Source: Numidum massiliense (GTDB lineage: Bacteria > Bacillota > Bacilli > Thermoactinomycetales > Novibacillaceae). Taken from it: DNA of 64,000 bases. Shown here one piece after another: positions 8,847-16,720 of the stretch. The DNA lies in NCBI RefSeq assembly GCF_001375555.1, contig NZ_CTDZ01000009.1:310001-374000 (forward strand), in the 5' to 3' direction. Made by a program: the position numbers and the translations under genes. The notes beneath the pieces are model-generated. The model worked only from the letters and a program-made list of their open reading frames with translations, was not told where the DNA came from and searched no databases. How positions within the stretch are numbered: the stretch's first letter is position 1; each line of letters opens with the position of its first letter.

Positions 8847-9371
8847 ATGGAACGCATTGAGGAACTATTCCTGCAATACAGCCAAGACGTGTATCACTTT
8901 TTAGTTTATTATACGAATAACGTCGATGTCGAAGACATCCTACAAGATGTTTTTATAAAGGCAATCGAACATATCGATACGTTTCAAGGTCGCTCGAGTG
9001 CAAAAACGTGGTTATTGTCGATCGCCCGTAACCTCGCCATCGACCGCGGGCGGAGGAAAAAAGTTATTCAGTTCGTTCCGGAAGAAGCGATTGAACAGCA
9101 TACGTCAGCTGAGCGTACGCCGGAGGAGCGCTTGCAAATGAACGAAGACGTTCGCGAACTGTACGCGTCTATTAATCAATTGCAGCCGAACTACCGTGAA
9201 GTCGTCATTTTACGCGGTATTAAAGGACTATCGGTTAGTGAGACAGCAGAAGTGCTCGCTTGGAAGGAAGGAAAAGTGAAGTATACGTTTCACCGCGCCA
9301 TCAAAAAGCTCAAACGGCTTTACGAGCAAAAGCGGAAGGAGGGTGTTCCATATGAAACGGAACAAAAATGA
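8847..9371 (+). CDS. ECF-type RNA polymerase sigma factor (SigX-like)
   Basis: A 174-residue extracytoplasmic-function sigma factor. Region 2 is visible at about residues 5-70 (LFLQYSQDVYHFLVYY, then DVEDILQDVFIKAIEHID and TFQGRSSAKTWLLSIARN), and region 4 at about 110-160 with the helix-turn-helix VVILRGIKGLSVSETAEVL. The GRSSAKTWLLSIARNLAID block is very close to B. subtilis SigX. The ATG at 8847 follows GGGAGGGG. The downstream membrane gene overlaps it by 20 bases, the normal arrangement of an ECF sigma factor and its anti-sigma factor. SigX-type factors respond to envelope stress; the stimulus here cannot be read. Confidence 0.88.
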   Translation: MERIEELFLQYSQDVYHFLVYYTNNVDVEDILQDVFIKAIEHIDTFQGRSSAKTWLLSIARNLAIDRGRRKKVIQFVPEEAIEQHTSAERTPEERLQMNEDVRELYASINQLQPNYREVVILRGIKGLSVSETAEVLAWKEGKVKYTFHRAIKKLKRLYEQKRKEGVPYETEQK

Positions 9372-10623
9372 GCGGTCGATCACGGAAGAAGAACTGTTGG
9401 AGCAACTTGACCGTATGCCGCGTCCGCGTTTGAGCGAGGAGAAACAACAGGAAATGTTACAACATATATGTACGCGAGCCGAACAGATGACTGCTGCAAG
9501 AGAAACTGCTACACAGGTAACTGTGCAGCAGGGCGACGTTGTTCGCGAGCAAGTCGAAAAAGCGGGGCGATTGAGCGACGAAGTGAGGGGGGGGACGGTT
9601 GACGCGCAAGACGAGGCAGTTGCCGTCGGAAGCGGCGTCCGGTGGGTAAAGCGGCGTAAACGGTGGCGCAATTTGTCGCTCGTCCTCGCTGCTTCCGTCC
9701 TCGTTTGTTTAGTATACGTCGTCTACGGCGCGCCGTTCGGAACGCCGTCAGATTTCACGGGAGAGGACCTAGGGGAAGAGGAGATGGTGGGAAAGAGAAT
9801 TGGCGAGAGCGAGTTAAACGATCAGATCGGCATGGATGCGCCGAATGGCCCAAGCGAGTCAGATGCAGCGAACGAGACGAGCGGTCAAAAGGAATCTGGT
9901 GCAGCGGACGTACGAGATGGTTCGAATGGCTCAAACGGTTCGAGCGGTTTGAGCGGTAACGGAAAAAGTGATGCAGGTGATGCGTACAAAGGTGGGGGGC
10001 ACCGCGATAAGCAGTTACAGCAGGAAGGAGGCGATTCGGCCAAGCCTGGCGGACGGGAAGAAAGGTCGTCTGATCACAAAGAGGGACAACAGTCTGCCAC
10101 AACAGACGGAAGGGAGCACAAGCTTTCACACGTCACGCCGCAAGAGGGCATGGTCGTCTTCCAAACGGCGGCAGATGGTGAAAAACTCGTCATTGACCCT
10201 AATGTCAAGACTGATGCTGTGTCGAGGGGCGCACTCCTGTTGGTGAAAAACGCATCGAATGGGCAACTGTCCGACGGACAACCGGACGGGGACTTCAGCA
10301 GTGCTACTCACACGGTGTATGAAGTTGTCGCATTACCGGGTGAGACCGTGAAAATCGTGAACAGCAAGGTGTTGGTGGACGGCGAAGAAATAGCGGACTT
10401 TCCGAATCGAGAATTGTCAGTGCCGAATGTGCGCGGTAACGAATCGGGGGATGCTACGTACGAGTGGCGAATGGCTGCAGAGAAATTTTTCGTGCTCCAA
10501 GATCGCACACACGACGGTGCACACAGTGGCGATCACCTCGCATACGGTCCCATTTCGGGGGCGCAAATCGTAGGGAAAGTTGTCGGTTACTGTATCGATT
10601 GTGCGGCGACAGAGCAACAATAG
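9352..10623 (+). CDS. Membrane anti-sigma factor with a catalytically dead signal-peptidase-I-like external domain
   Basis: Residue numbers count from the ATG at 9352, chosen for its ribosome site AAGGAGGG at 9336-9343. Order: an N-terminal cytoplasmic part (1-105) that should bind the sigma factor; one membrane segment (about 108-127, LVLAASVLVCLVYVVYG) after a basic RRKRWR run; a Ser/Gly/Asn/Asp-rich linker (about 145-255); and a C-terminal domain (about 258-423) reading like the signal peptidase I fold. It keeps EVVALPGETVKIVNSKVLVD (as in IIGLPGDTVEM of SipS) and FFVLQDRTHDGAHSGDHLAY (as in the GDNRxxSxDSR box). The nucleophile serine of DSMYPT is replaced by glycine (EGMVV) and the catalytic KR before IIGLPG by YE. 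This is probably a sensor or binding domain, not a protease. Anti-sigma role is inferred from position and topology. Confidence 0.7.
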   Translation: MKRNKNERSITEEELLEQLDRMPRPRLSEEKQQEMLQHICTRAEQMTAARETATQVTVQQGDVVREQVEKAGRLSDEVRGGTVDAQDEAVAVGSGVRWVKRRKRWRNLSLVLAASVLVCLVYVVYGAPFGTPSDFTGEDLGEEEMVGKRIGESELNDQIGMDAPNGPSESDAANETSGQKESGAADVRDGSNGSNGSSGLSGNGKSDAGDAYKGGGHRDKQLQQEGGDSAKPGGREERSSDHKEGQQSATTDGREHKLSHVTPQEGMVVFQTAADGEKLVIDPNVKTDAVSRGALLLVKNASNGQLSDGQPDGDFSSATHTVYEVVALPGETVKIVNSKVLVDGEEIADFPNRELSVPNVRGNESGDATYEWRMAAEKFFVLQDRTHDGAHSGDHLAYGPISGAQIVGKVVGYCIDCAATEQQ

Positions 10624-10794
10624 CTGACGCGTTGAAATTTCATACGCTGTTCGTTGCAACAAGTAATAAGTAATAACTTGGAACGCAAGCCGGGTAGCCA
10701 AGGAGGCTCGCTATACTAATAAACGAAACGGATGTCAATTGAGTGTAATGGATATAAGTACCTGTACAAAAGTTTTTTAGCGGGAGGGATTGGC

Positions 10795-11214
10795 GTGAAA
10801 TGGTCGCAATGGTCGCTACCGGAAACATACCCAACGTTGTACAAAGCGTTTCTTTACTATTTTAATATCGAGCGGGATTATTACGAGTGCCACGAAGTGT
10901 TAGAAGAATTGTGGTTGGCAGAAGGGCGCCATCCTTTGTACCAAGGTTTGTTGCAAGTTGCCGTCGCCTTGTACCACTTCGGCAACGGCAATGTGAACGG
11001 GGCGCGTAAACTGTTTCGCGGCGGCTTAGAGAAGCTGGCGCCGTTCCCTGACGATTGTATGGGGATTGACCTCGGAAAATTAAAGCGGGAGGCGCAGCAG
11101 TACTTGGAGAAGTTACAAGCGTATGAAACAAAGCCGTTCGCTTTTTACGATTTGACGATCGACATAAAAGATCGCTTGCTGCGGGAGCGCGTTGCAAGTG
11201 GTGGCGACGTTTAA
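10795..11214 (+). CDS. DUF309 domain protein
   Basis: A 139-residue protein with the DUF309 signature: FNIERDYYECHEVLEELWLAE, then YQGLLQVAVALYHFGNGN and a helical C-terminal half (ARKLFRGGLEKL). The His and Glu in YYECHEVLEELW are the family hallmark. Biochemical function is unknown; the fold is all-helical. GTG at 10795 with GGGAGGG at 10782-10788 is preferred over the upstream ATG at 10732, which would add an unrelated 21-residue leader. In B. subtilis a DUF309 gene (ypuF) also lies in the general region of sigX. Confidence 0.8.
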   Translation: MKWSQWSLPETYPTLYKAFLYYFNIERDYYECHEVLEELWLAEGRHPLYQGLLQVAVALYHFGNGNVNGARKLFRGGLEKLAPFPDDCMGIDLGKLKREAQQYLEKLQAYETKPFAFYDLTIDIKDRLLRERVASGGDV

Positions 11215-11218
11215 ACTA

Positions 11219-11587
11219 TCACTTTCGGTCTTCCACTTGTTCGGACCATTGATTGGCCCACGTTTGCCACTCCTGTTCGGTTTCCAATTCCATCATCTCT
11301 TCGTACAATTGCTTCAGTAACGCCTCATCGTCTGTCGGAGGTGCTGGTGCGTCATCCCCTTGTAGTAAACGAGCCATGCGGTGAATGTCGGCGAGTCGCG
11401 CTCGGTATTGGGGCACGAGCGGTCGGCCATACGTGACGAGGGCCTGCCATTCCACTGCTGGGTCACGCGCGATTCGCGCTTCAAATCGTTCAATATATTC
11501 TTCTTGTGTTAGTGTAGGCGCTGCTTCCTGCGGTTTGCCTGTGTATAAAATTGCGCGTAGCTGTTCAAGCTGTTTGCGAAGTTGCAC
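11219..11587 (-). CDS. Conserved-looking helical protein of unknown function
   Basis: A 122-residue, acidic, helical, soluble protein that I do not recognise. It has no signal peptide or membrane segment. The N-terminal half (QLRKQLEQLRAIL) could form a coiled coil, the middle contains a Pro/Ala-rich break (GDDAPAPPTDDEA), and the C terminus is Trp/Glu-rich (TEQEWQTWANQWSEQVE). GTG start at 11587 with GAGGTGAC upstream on the minus strand. It ends 5 bases from the convergent DUF309 gene. Codon use and the ribosome site support a real gene. Confidence 0.65.
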   Translation of the reverse strand: MQLRKQLEQLRAILYTGKPQEAAPTLTQEEYIERFEARIARDPAVEWQALVTYGRPLVPQYRARLADIHRMARLLQGDDAPAPPTDDEALLKQLYEEMMELETEQEWQTWANQWSEQVEDRK

Positions 11588-11858
11588 CGTTTGTCACCTC
11601 GAGAAATAATCAGTTAATCACTGTCACCAGTGTAACATACGTGTGCGCAAGAAAGACATTTTTTCGTTTCGCTTATGGACGAGCGTGCTTGTTTTGGCGC
11701 TCGTACAACACGATGAACGGTTGGCATGCACCGTTTAACAAATTCTAAAAATGTTGTCTGAGAAGATTATTTTTTATAATACGGTTAAAGGGCATACCTT
11801 TAAGAAAGTGGATTTGATATAGTTATAAGTGGATAAAGAAAAGGAAGGAATGAAGTGA

Positions 11859-12728
11859 ATGGAGATGAAGCGGGCGCGTGAAGTGGCAATCGCTGTCGCC
11901 CGGGAAGCAGGGCAGTTCATCCGCAGCAAAGTCGATCGCATCCAACAAATTTCTTATAAATCGTCGGAGAGTGACCTAGTGACAGATGTCGATCAAAAGG
12001 CGGAGGAGATCATTCGCGAGCGCCTTTTGGAGGTCTTTCCGGAGCATGCGATTTTAGGTGAGGAAGGAGTAGAGCCTGGTGCTGAAGCCGCGAAGCGGGC
12101 GCTCCGAGTCGCGGCGCGCGAGGAGTATTTGTGGATTGTCGATCCGATTGACGGCACGACTAACTTTATTCACGGCATTCCTTTTTTTTCGGTATCTGTT
12201 GCGTTCGCAGTCCGCGGCGTGGTGCGCCTCGGAATCGTTTACGACCCGATGCGCGACGAGTGTTTTATCGCGGAGAAAGGGTGTGGCGCGTCGGTAAACG
12301 GCATGCCGATTTACGTATCAGAGGAGCAGACGCTGGCTGAATCCGTCGTGTCGACCGGTTTTTCCGGTCTGAAAAAACATCATTGCGAGAGTAAAAAGAA
12401 AGGTGTTTTTGCGTTAACGGGTCAAGTGCGCAACATGCGTAACCTCGGTTCGGCAGCGCTGGAGCTCGCTTATGTTGCAGCGGGAAGAATGAGTGGTTAC
12501 TGGGAGATCGATTTGAACGCATGGGACGTGGCGGCGGGCGGGTTGCTCGTAAGGGAAGCGGGAGGGCGCGTTAGCGACACGCTTGGGGAGCCGTTTGACT
12601 TAAATGTGCGGAATGTGCTCGGCACGAACGGCCACATTCACAAACAAGTGCTGCGTACGTTGCAAGAAGTAGGCGCTACAGGTTATGAAAATAGTACAAA
12701 AAAGGATACACATATGAAAGGAGACTGA
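11859..12728 (+). CDS. Inositol monophosphatase family protein
   Basis: A Mg-dependent, Li-sensitive-type phosphatase of the IMPase/FBPase superfamily, 289 residues. The metal-binding motifs are present: the EE pair in ILGEEG, DPIDGTTNFIHGIP, and the C-terminal NAWDVAAGGLLVREAGG. The substrate may be inositol phosphate, fructose bisphosphate, PAP or NADP-type compounds; sequence alone does not decide. The ATG follows GGAAGGAATGAAG. The last about 15 residues (after LQEVGATGY) extend past the usual domain end. It is 5 bases upstream of pepV and probably co-transcribed. Confidence 0.88.
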   Translation: MEMKRAREVAIAVAREAGQFIRSKVDRIQQISYKSSESDLVTDVDQKAEEIIRERLLEVFPEHAILGEEGVEPGAEAAKRALRVAAREEYLWIVDPIDGTTNFIHGIPFFSVSVAFAVRGVVRLGIVYDPMRDECFIAEKGCGASVNGMPIYVSEEQTLAESVVSTGFSGLKKHHCESKKKGVFALTGQVRNMRNLGSAALELAYVAAGRMSGYWEIDLNAWDVAAGGLLVREAGGRVSDTLGEPFDLNVRNVLGTNGHIHKQVLRTLQEVGATGYENSTKKDTHMKGD

Positions 12729-12733
12729 CTCGT

Positions 12734-14155
12734 ATGACGGTAAATTGGAAAAAAGAAGCGGAAAATCGTAAAGAAGCGTTTGTCGCGAAGACGAAAGAGC
12801 TACTTAGTATTCCGAGTGTGTACGATCAGACGACAGCAGAACCCGGGAAGCCGAGCGGTAAGGAAGTGGCTAAAGCGCTCGACTTTATGTTGCAGTTTTG
12901 TGAGGAAAGCGGGTTTAAAACACATAACGTCGATGGTTACGCCGCGCACGCCGAGTATGGCGATGGGGACGACATTATCGGCGTTCTTTGTCACTTAGAC
13001 GTCGTTCCCGCGGGCGATGGATGGACGAGCGATCCGTTTCAACCGGAAGTACGCGACGGGAAACTGTACGCTCGTGGAGCGATCGACGACAAAGGCCCGA
13101 CGATGGCGGCCGTCTTTGCGTTGAAAATGGTTAAAGAACTCGGTTTGCCGCTGAACAAACGAGTCCGTCTCATTTTTGGAACGGACGAAGAGGTCGGCGA
13201 CTGGATCGGGATTAAGAAATATTTTGAAGCTGAGCCAATGCCGCTCATGGGCTTTGCTCCCGATGCGAATTTCCCGCTCATTAACGCTGAGAAAGGTATC
13301 TTTAACTTTCACTTAGTACAGCAGCCGGGCAAAGTTTCCACCGAGCGACAAGATGGCTGGCGCCTACAGTCTTTCACGAGCGGCAACGCCACGAACATGG
13401 TGCCTGATCTAGCGGAAGCGACACTAGTCGGCACGAGCGACGTGTTTGCGGTGAAGGAACGCTTTCAGTCGTACGTGATGGAACACGGTCTCGAAGGAAA
13501 ATGCGAAGAACGCAAGGGGCAACTGTATATTAGAATTAAAGGCGTATCGCACCACGGAATGGAACCAGATCAAGGGTTGAACGCCGGCCTCACGCTGGCA
13601 CGCTTCCTTAACGTGCTCGATTTAGACGCGCGCGGGCACCAATTTATCGGGCTCGTACACGACTACTTCGTGGACAGCTTCTTCGGCGAGAAGTTAGGGA
13701 TTGCGTTTTCGGACGAAGTGACTGGCCCGCTTACTGTTAACGTCGGTACGCTTAACTACGCGTACGACGGTGAAGCGCGCCTCGGCATTAGTTTGCGCTA
13801 CCCTGTGTCGGACCGCTCAGAGCGCTTCGTACCGGCGATCGAAGCTGCAGGCGAGCGCTATGGTTTTGCGCTCGGTAAGGATGTGATGGATCAAGTGCCG
13901 CATCACGTCGCGAAAGAGCACGAGTTAGTCCAAACGCTATTGAAAGTGTACAGTGAGCAGATGGGCGAGAACGCCGAGCCGTTGTCGACTGGTGGCGGGA
14001 CTTACGGTCGTGCGTTAGATGTCGGCGTCGCTTTCGGCGCCCTCTTCCCAGGTGAACCGGAAACGGCGCACCAGCGAGACGAGAACGCCGACGTCGACAA
14101 TTTGTGCCGGGCGATGGCGATTTACGCGCAGGCGATTTACGAACTGGCAAAATAA
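12734..14155 (+). CDS. pepV: Dipeptidase PepV (M20 family)
   Basis: Zinc-dependent dipeptidase of 473 residues, expected to cleave dipeptides with an N-terminal L- or D-Ala-type residue in the cytoplasm. Metal ligands and catalytic residues are visible in LCHLDVVPAGDGW, ARGAIDDKGPTMAA, FGTDEEVGDW and the C-terminal GGGTYGRALDVGVAFG. The dimerisation/lid domain inserted at about 190-370 includes GVSHHGMEPDQG. The length is that of PepV rather than shorter M20 peptidases. ATG follows AAAGGAG. A terminator follows. Confidence 0.92.
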   Translation: MTVNWKKEAENRKEAFVAKTKELLSIPSVYDQTTAEPGKPSGKEVAKALDFMLQFCEESGFKTHNVDGYAAHAEYGDGDDIIGVLCHLDVVPAGDGWTSDPFQPEVRDGKLYARGAIDDKGPTMAAVFALKMVKELGLPLNKRVRLIFGTDEEVGDWIGIKKYFEAEPMPLMGFAPDANFPLINAEKGIFNFHLVQQPGKVSTERQDGWRLQSFTSGNATNMVPDLAEATLVGTSDVFAVKERFQSYVMEHGLEGKCEERKGQLYIRIKGVSHHGMEPDQGLNAGLTLARFLNVLDLDARGHQFIGLVHDYFVDSFFGEKLGIAFSDEVTGPLTVNVGTLNYAYDGEARLGISLRYPVSDRSERFVPAIEAAGERYGFALGKDVMDQVPHHVAKEHELVQTLLKVYSEQMGENAEPLSTGGGTYGRALDVGVAFGALFPGEPETAHQRDENADVDNLCRAMAIYAQAIYELAK

Positions 14156-14167
14156 GTATTCCGTTAT

Positions 14168-14221
14168 GGGGCTACACCAGACGTCACTGTATAAGTGGCA
14201 GCGGAGGTAGCCCTATTTTTT
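14168..14221 (+). terminator. Terminator after pepV
   Basis: GGGCTAC (14169-14175) pairs with GTAGCCC (14207-14213), followed by TATTTTTTTG; the loop contains a smaller CACT/AGTG hairpin. Confidence 0.75.
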
Positions 14222-14273
14222 TGCCAAAGGTCGGCATGGCGGGTAAACAAAACGCCAAAGGCGAGAGGCGCTT

Positions 14274-14293
14274 GTGTAAAAAGTATTTGACAC
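14274..14293 (+). promoter_or_regulatory. Operator O1 of the XRE repressor
   Basis: Near-perfect dyad GTGTAAAA-AGTA-TTTGACAC overlapping the -35 box of the promoter. It has the same 8+4+8 layout as the second site at 14319-14338. Binding here would block RNA polymerase. Confidence 0.6.
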
Positions 14294-14314
14294 CCATGTG
14301 AGATGATGTATGAT
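14287..14314 (+). promoter_or_regulatory. SigA promoter of the membrane protein/XRE pair
   Basis: TTGACA (14287-14292), 16-base spacer, TATGAT (14309-14314). It lies 39 bases upstream of the first ATG and is embraced by two matched operator-like dyads. Confidence 0.75.
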
Positions 14315-14318
14315 TGAG

Positions 14319-14338
14319 GTGTAAAATACTTTTTACAC
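14319..14338 (+). promoter_or_regulatory. Operator O2 of the XRE repressor
   Basis: Perfect 8-bp dyad GTGTAAAA-TACT-TTTTACAC just downstream of the -10 box. Its centre is 45 bp from that of O1; O1 14274-14288 and O2 14324-14338 are also 15-bp perfect inverted repeats of each other. Confidence 0.65.
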
Positions 14339-14352
14339 TTGGAGGGAATGCG

Positions 14353-14706
14353 ATGGGAGCTAGCGTTGTTTTGCCCAATATTGTCGGTGGCTTAATAATT
14401 GGGGGAGCAATTTTTTATTGTATTTATTTATCTGGAGGCAAAGATGCGAAAGGCGATGAGCGACAGAAGGAAATTCGGCGACGGGCGACGCTTTCAAGTT
14501 GGATAGTGATAATTGCGTATTGTTTGCAACGAGGGATCCTCGCGATTCCGTGGTTTGGCGAAGCGCAGCGGGGGTCGCTCGTGAGCATTCCAGCGCTCGT
14601 CCCCGAGCAGGTGGGCGACTTCTTGCGGCACGGATTCGACGTCGTGATCGTAGGTCTCATCGCTTATGCCATCTTTTTCGTCGTTGCTCGTCGGCGGTTA
14701 ACATAA
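14353..14706 (+). CDS. Small integral membrane protein paired with an XRE regulator (DUF2178-like)
   Basis: A 117-residue protein with three or four predicted membrane segments: NIVGGLIIGGAIFYCIYL, SSWIVIIAYCLQRGILAI, and DVVIVGLIAYAIFFVV near the C terminus. The polar DAKGDERQKEIRRRA loop after the first segment resembles DUF2178-type proteins, which commonly sit next to small XRE regulators. Function is unknown; some such pairs modulate resistance or developmental switches, but nothing here shows that. ATG at 14353 follows GGAGGG at 14341-14346. Regulated with the next gene from one promoter. Confidence 0.65.
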   Translation: MGASVVLPNIVGGLIIGGAIFYCIYLSGGKDAKGDERQKEIRRRATLSSWIVIIAYCLQRGILAIPWFGEAQRGSLVSIPALVPEQVGDFLRHGFDVVIVGLIAYAIFFVVARRRLT

Positions 14707-14707
14707 G

Positions 14708-14902
14708 ATGGAAAACAACATCCGGACGTTGCGTAAACAGGTGAGTCTATCACAAGGTCAATTAGCAAAGCGCTGCGGCGTCACTAGGCAGACGATTAAC
14801 TCAATTGAGAACAACAAGTACGATCCGACATTACAACTCGCCTTTCGTCTCGCGGAAGTTTTGGGTGTAACGGTTGACGAATTGTTCGTCTACAGACGAT
14901 AG
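14708..14902 (+). CDS. Small XRE-family transcriptional regulator
   Basis: A 64-residue protein that is only a helix-turn-helix domain of the Cro/CI type: IRTLRKQVSLSQGQLAKRCG, VTRQTINSIENNKYDPTLQL and LAEVLGVTVDELF. It starts one base after the upstream stop, so it is translated in the same operon. The two matched palindromes around the shared promoter are its likely operators, giving negative autoregulation. The length and sequence are those of the YgzD/YozG-type stand-alone regulators. Confidence 0.85.
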   Translation: MENNIRTLRKQVSLSQGQLAKRCGVTRQTINSIENNKYDPTLQLAFRLAEVLGVTVDELFVYRR

Positions 14903-15022
14903 CGGTCCATTTCCCGGGGAATACTAACTATTATTCGCACAACAGTGGCTCGCACAGGTTCACATTAAGGCGGATAGTGTTTCTTGCAGTGCAGGGGAAA
15001 TTCGTGTAAGGGGGGACAGACG

Positions 15023-15193
15023 GTGGGTAACCATGAGACTTACAGTTCTGACGATCAGCCAAATGGATACATAGATGCTACTGTCGTCGACGGGTTCGAC
15101 GTGGACGACGAAGACTGCATGCGTTGGCCGTATGTGTCAATGCCGAAAAGGCAGATCGGACGCCTAACATTTACAGAATGGCGGAAAAGATAA
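15023..15193 (+). CDS. Small acidic protein of unknown function
   Basis: A 56-residue open frame with GTG at 15023 after AAGGGGGG. The N-terminal half is acidic (DATVVDGFDVDDEDC) and the C-terminal half basic (MPKRQIGRLTFTEWRKR). No family recognised. A terminator lies 41 bases after the stop, which favours a real transcription unit, but the coding status is uncertain. Confidence 0.4.
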   Translation: MGNHETYSSDDQPNGYIDATVVDGFDVDDEDCMRWPYVSMPKRQIGRLTFTEWRKR

Positions 15194-15234
15194 ATAGGCA
15201 ACAGTCGCGCGCCGTATCCATAAAATTGAAGGGG

Positions 15235-15261
15235 GCAGAAGCGAAACTTCTGCTTCTTTTC
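15235..15261 (+). terminator. Rho-independent terminator
   Basis: GCAGAAG-CGAAA-CTTCTGC hairpin followed by TTCTTTTCT. Confidence 0.8.
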
Positions 15262-15432
15262 TCCGTATAATATATGTAAGCGATTCGTGTAGGGCGATGA
15301 CACGTTTAACAATCGCCCATGCCTTCATTGTGTCATTGTACTGTACGACGAAACGATATCTTCTAGAGCCGCCAGAAGGTGTATACTGAATATGAAGAGG
15401 TATTATGTTTGTAACAAAGGAGGTTCGGCCGC

Positions 15433-16086
15433 TTGTTAGAAGTCCTGACGGGAACGACGTGGGGAATCCTGTTACTCGCATTTATTGGAATTGCGCTTAT
15501 CGTTACAGAATTTTTAGTAAAGGCAAAAGGGATTGCCGGAGTGATCGGACTTGGCTCGTTAGCTATGTATTTTTACAGTACGACAGGAAATAGTGACTAT
15601 TCTTCTTGGATGCTCGGTTTATTCGTCATCGGTCTACTATTAATGGTCGTGGATGGCAAGCTTATTCAAGACGGTACCTTAGCTACGGTCGGTGTCGTAT
15701 TAATGTTAATCGCGATGGTCGTACCGACAAACGATCTCGCACTCGGAGCGGGAGTCGCCTCTGCGGTCATTTTAGGGCTCTTAACGAGCATGCTGTCGTT
15801 TCGCATTTTCCCGAAAAGAGATATGTGGGAACGGATGACGTTGCGCGATCGCCTGACGAAAGAGAAAGGGTACAGTACGATCAATGAATCGTTTACGTCG
15901 CTCGTCGGAAAACGTGGTGTCGTCACATCGACGTTACGCCCATCCGGCATTATCGAAATCGAAGGCAAACGGTATGACGCCATTTCCAACGGTACGTGGG
16001 TACAACAAGGAACGGCAATCGAAGTTGTGTCGGTCGACGGCACACGAATTTTAGTCAACGAGTTAGAAACAGTGCAAAACGGTTAA
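15433..16086 (+). CDS. NfeD-like membrane protein
   Basis: A 217-residue protein with an N-terminal membrane helix (LLLAFIGIALIVTEFLV), further helices at about 30-45, 60-75 and 85-125, and a C-terminal OB-fold (about 150-212, LVGKRGVVTSTLRPSGIIEI and GTAIEVVSVDG) typical of the NfeD family. NfeD proteins normally work with flotillin-like proteins in membrane microdomains. No flotillin or NfeD-type protease gene is adjacent here. TTG at 15433 is supported by AAAGGAGG at 15417-15424. Tail-lacking, protease-free form. Confidence 0.82.
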   Translation: MLEVLTGTTWGILLLAFIGIALIVTEFLVKAKGIAGVIGLGSLAMYFYSTTGNSDYSSWMLGLFVIGLLLMVVDGKLIQDGTLATVGVVLMLIAMVVPTNDLALGAGVASAVILGLLTSMLSFRIFPKRDMWERMTLRDRLTKEKGYSTINESFTSLVGKRGVVTSTLRPSGIIEIEGKRYDAISNGTWVQQGTAIEVVSVDGTRILVNELETVQNG

Positions 16087-16233
16087 CGAAGTATTTTATG
16101 GGATTTTTCAGCTGTAGTCGTAGGGACAATCGGTCGCTAGTTTGAAGCGATCCTTCCCCTGCGCCATATTAAATGGGAAAAATACCGCATTTATCAAACA
16201 CCGTTGTAACACGAAAAAAAATGCGAATGTGCA

Positions 16234-16262
16234 TTGACAAGAACGACAAGCAGTAATATAAT
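16234..16262 (+). promoter_or_regulatory. Consensus SigA promoter of tRNA-Met
   Basis: Exact TTGACA (16234-16239), 17-base spacer and exact TATAAT (16257-16262), 43 bases before the tRNA. Confidence 0.92.
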
Positions 16263-16305
16263 TGTATTTGTTCGTTGAAAAAAAGTGTGCGCGCGTGAAA
16301 CATTT

Positions 16306-16382
16306 GGCGGCGTAGCTCAGCTGGCTAGAGCGTACGGTTCATACCCGTGAGGTCGGGGGTTCGATCCCCTCCGCCGCTACCA
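16306..16382 (+). tRNA. tRNA-Met (CAT), elongator type
   Basis: Full cloverleaf of 77 bases with encoded CCA. Acceptor GGCGGCG/CGCCGCT (one G-T pair), D arm GCTC-GAGC, anticodon arm with loop TTCATAC (anticodon CAT), T loop TTCGATC. The G1-T72 pairing and sequence match the Bacillus elongator tRNA-Met, not the initiator, which lacks the 1-72 pair. Confidence 0.96.
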
Positions 16383-16414
16383 TTATTCGTTCACTTTTTT
16401 GCGAAGCAATTCAC

Positions 16415-16443
16415 TTGAAATGCCGTCCGAATGGGCGTATAAT
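16415..16443 (+). promoter_or_regulatory. SigA promoter of tRNA-Ala
   Basis: TTGAAA (16415-16420), 17-base spacer, TATAAT (16438-16443). It lies between the two tRNA genes, so tRNA-Ala can be made independently. Confidence 0.88.
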
Positions 16444-16457
16444 GAATAATAGGTTAT

Positions 16458-16533
16458 GGGGCTGTAGCTCAGCTGGGAGAGCGCCTCGTTCGCAACGAGG
16501 AGGTCGGCGGTTCGAGCCCGCTTAGCTCCACCA
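16458..16533 (+). tRNA. tRNA-Ala (CGC)
   Basis: Cloverleaf of 76 bases with CCA. Anticodon loop TTCGCAA gives CGC, reading GCG alanine codons. The G3-T70 wobble pair, the identity element for alanyl-tRNA synthetase, is present (GGGGCTG with TAGCTCC). T loop TTCGAGC. Confidence 0.94.
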
Positions 16534-16563
16534 CAACGGCGGGAAAGCCCGTCATATAAACGT

Positions 16564-16600
16564 TTTAAGCCCGTTGGCGAAGTTTGCCAACGGGCTTAAA
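16564..16600 (+). terminator. Long perfect hairpin after the tRNAs
   Basis: 15-bp perfect stem TTTAAGCCCGTTGGC with GCCAACGGGCTTAAA around a 7-base loop. No long T tract follows on the plus strand, so it could be a terminator working in both directions or a processing signal. Confidence 0.6.
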
Positions 16601-16720
16601 TATTGCATACAACAAGCTACAACGAGGCAGTCCCGCAAGCTACAACGAGGCGCCCTTGGTTTCTGCGGAGAAGTGCCTCGTCGATGAGCGTCTCTTAATA
16701 TTGATAGGAGGCGTTTTTCT

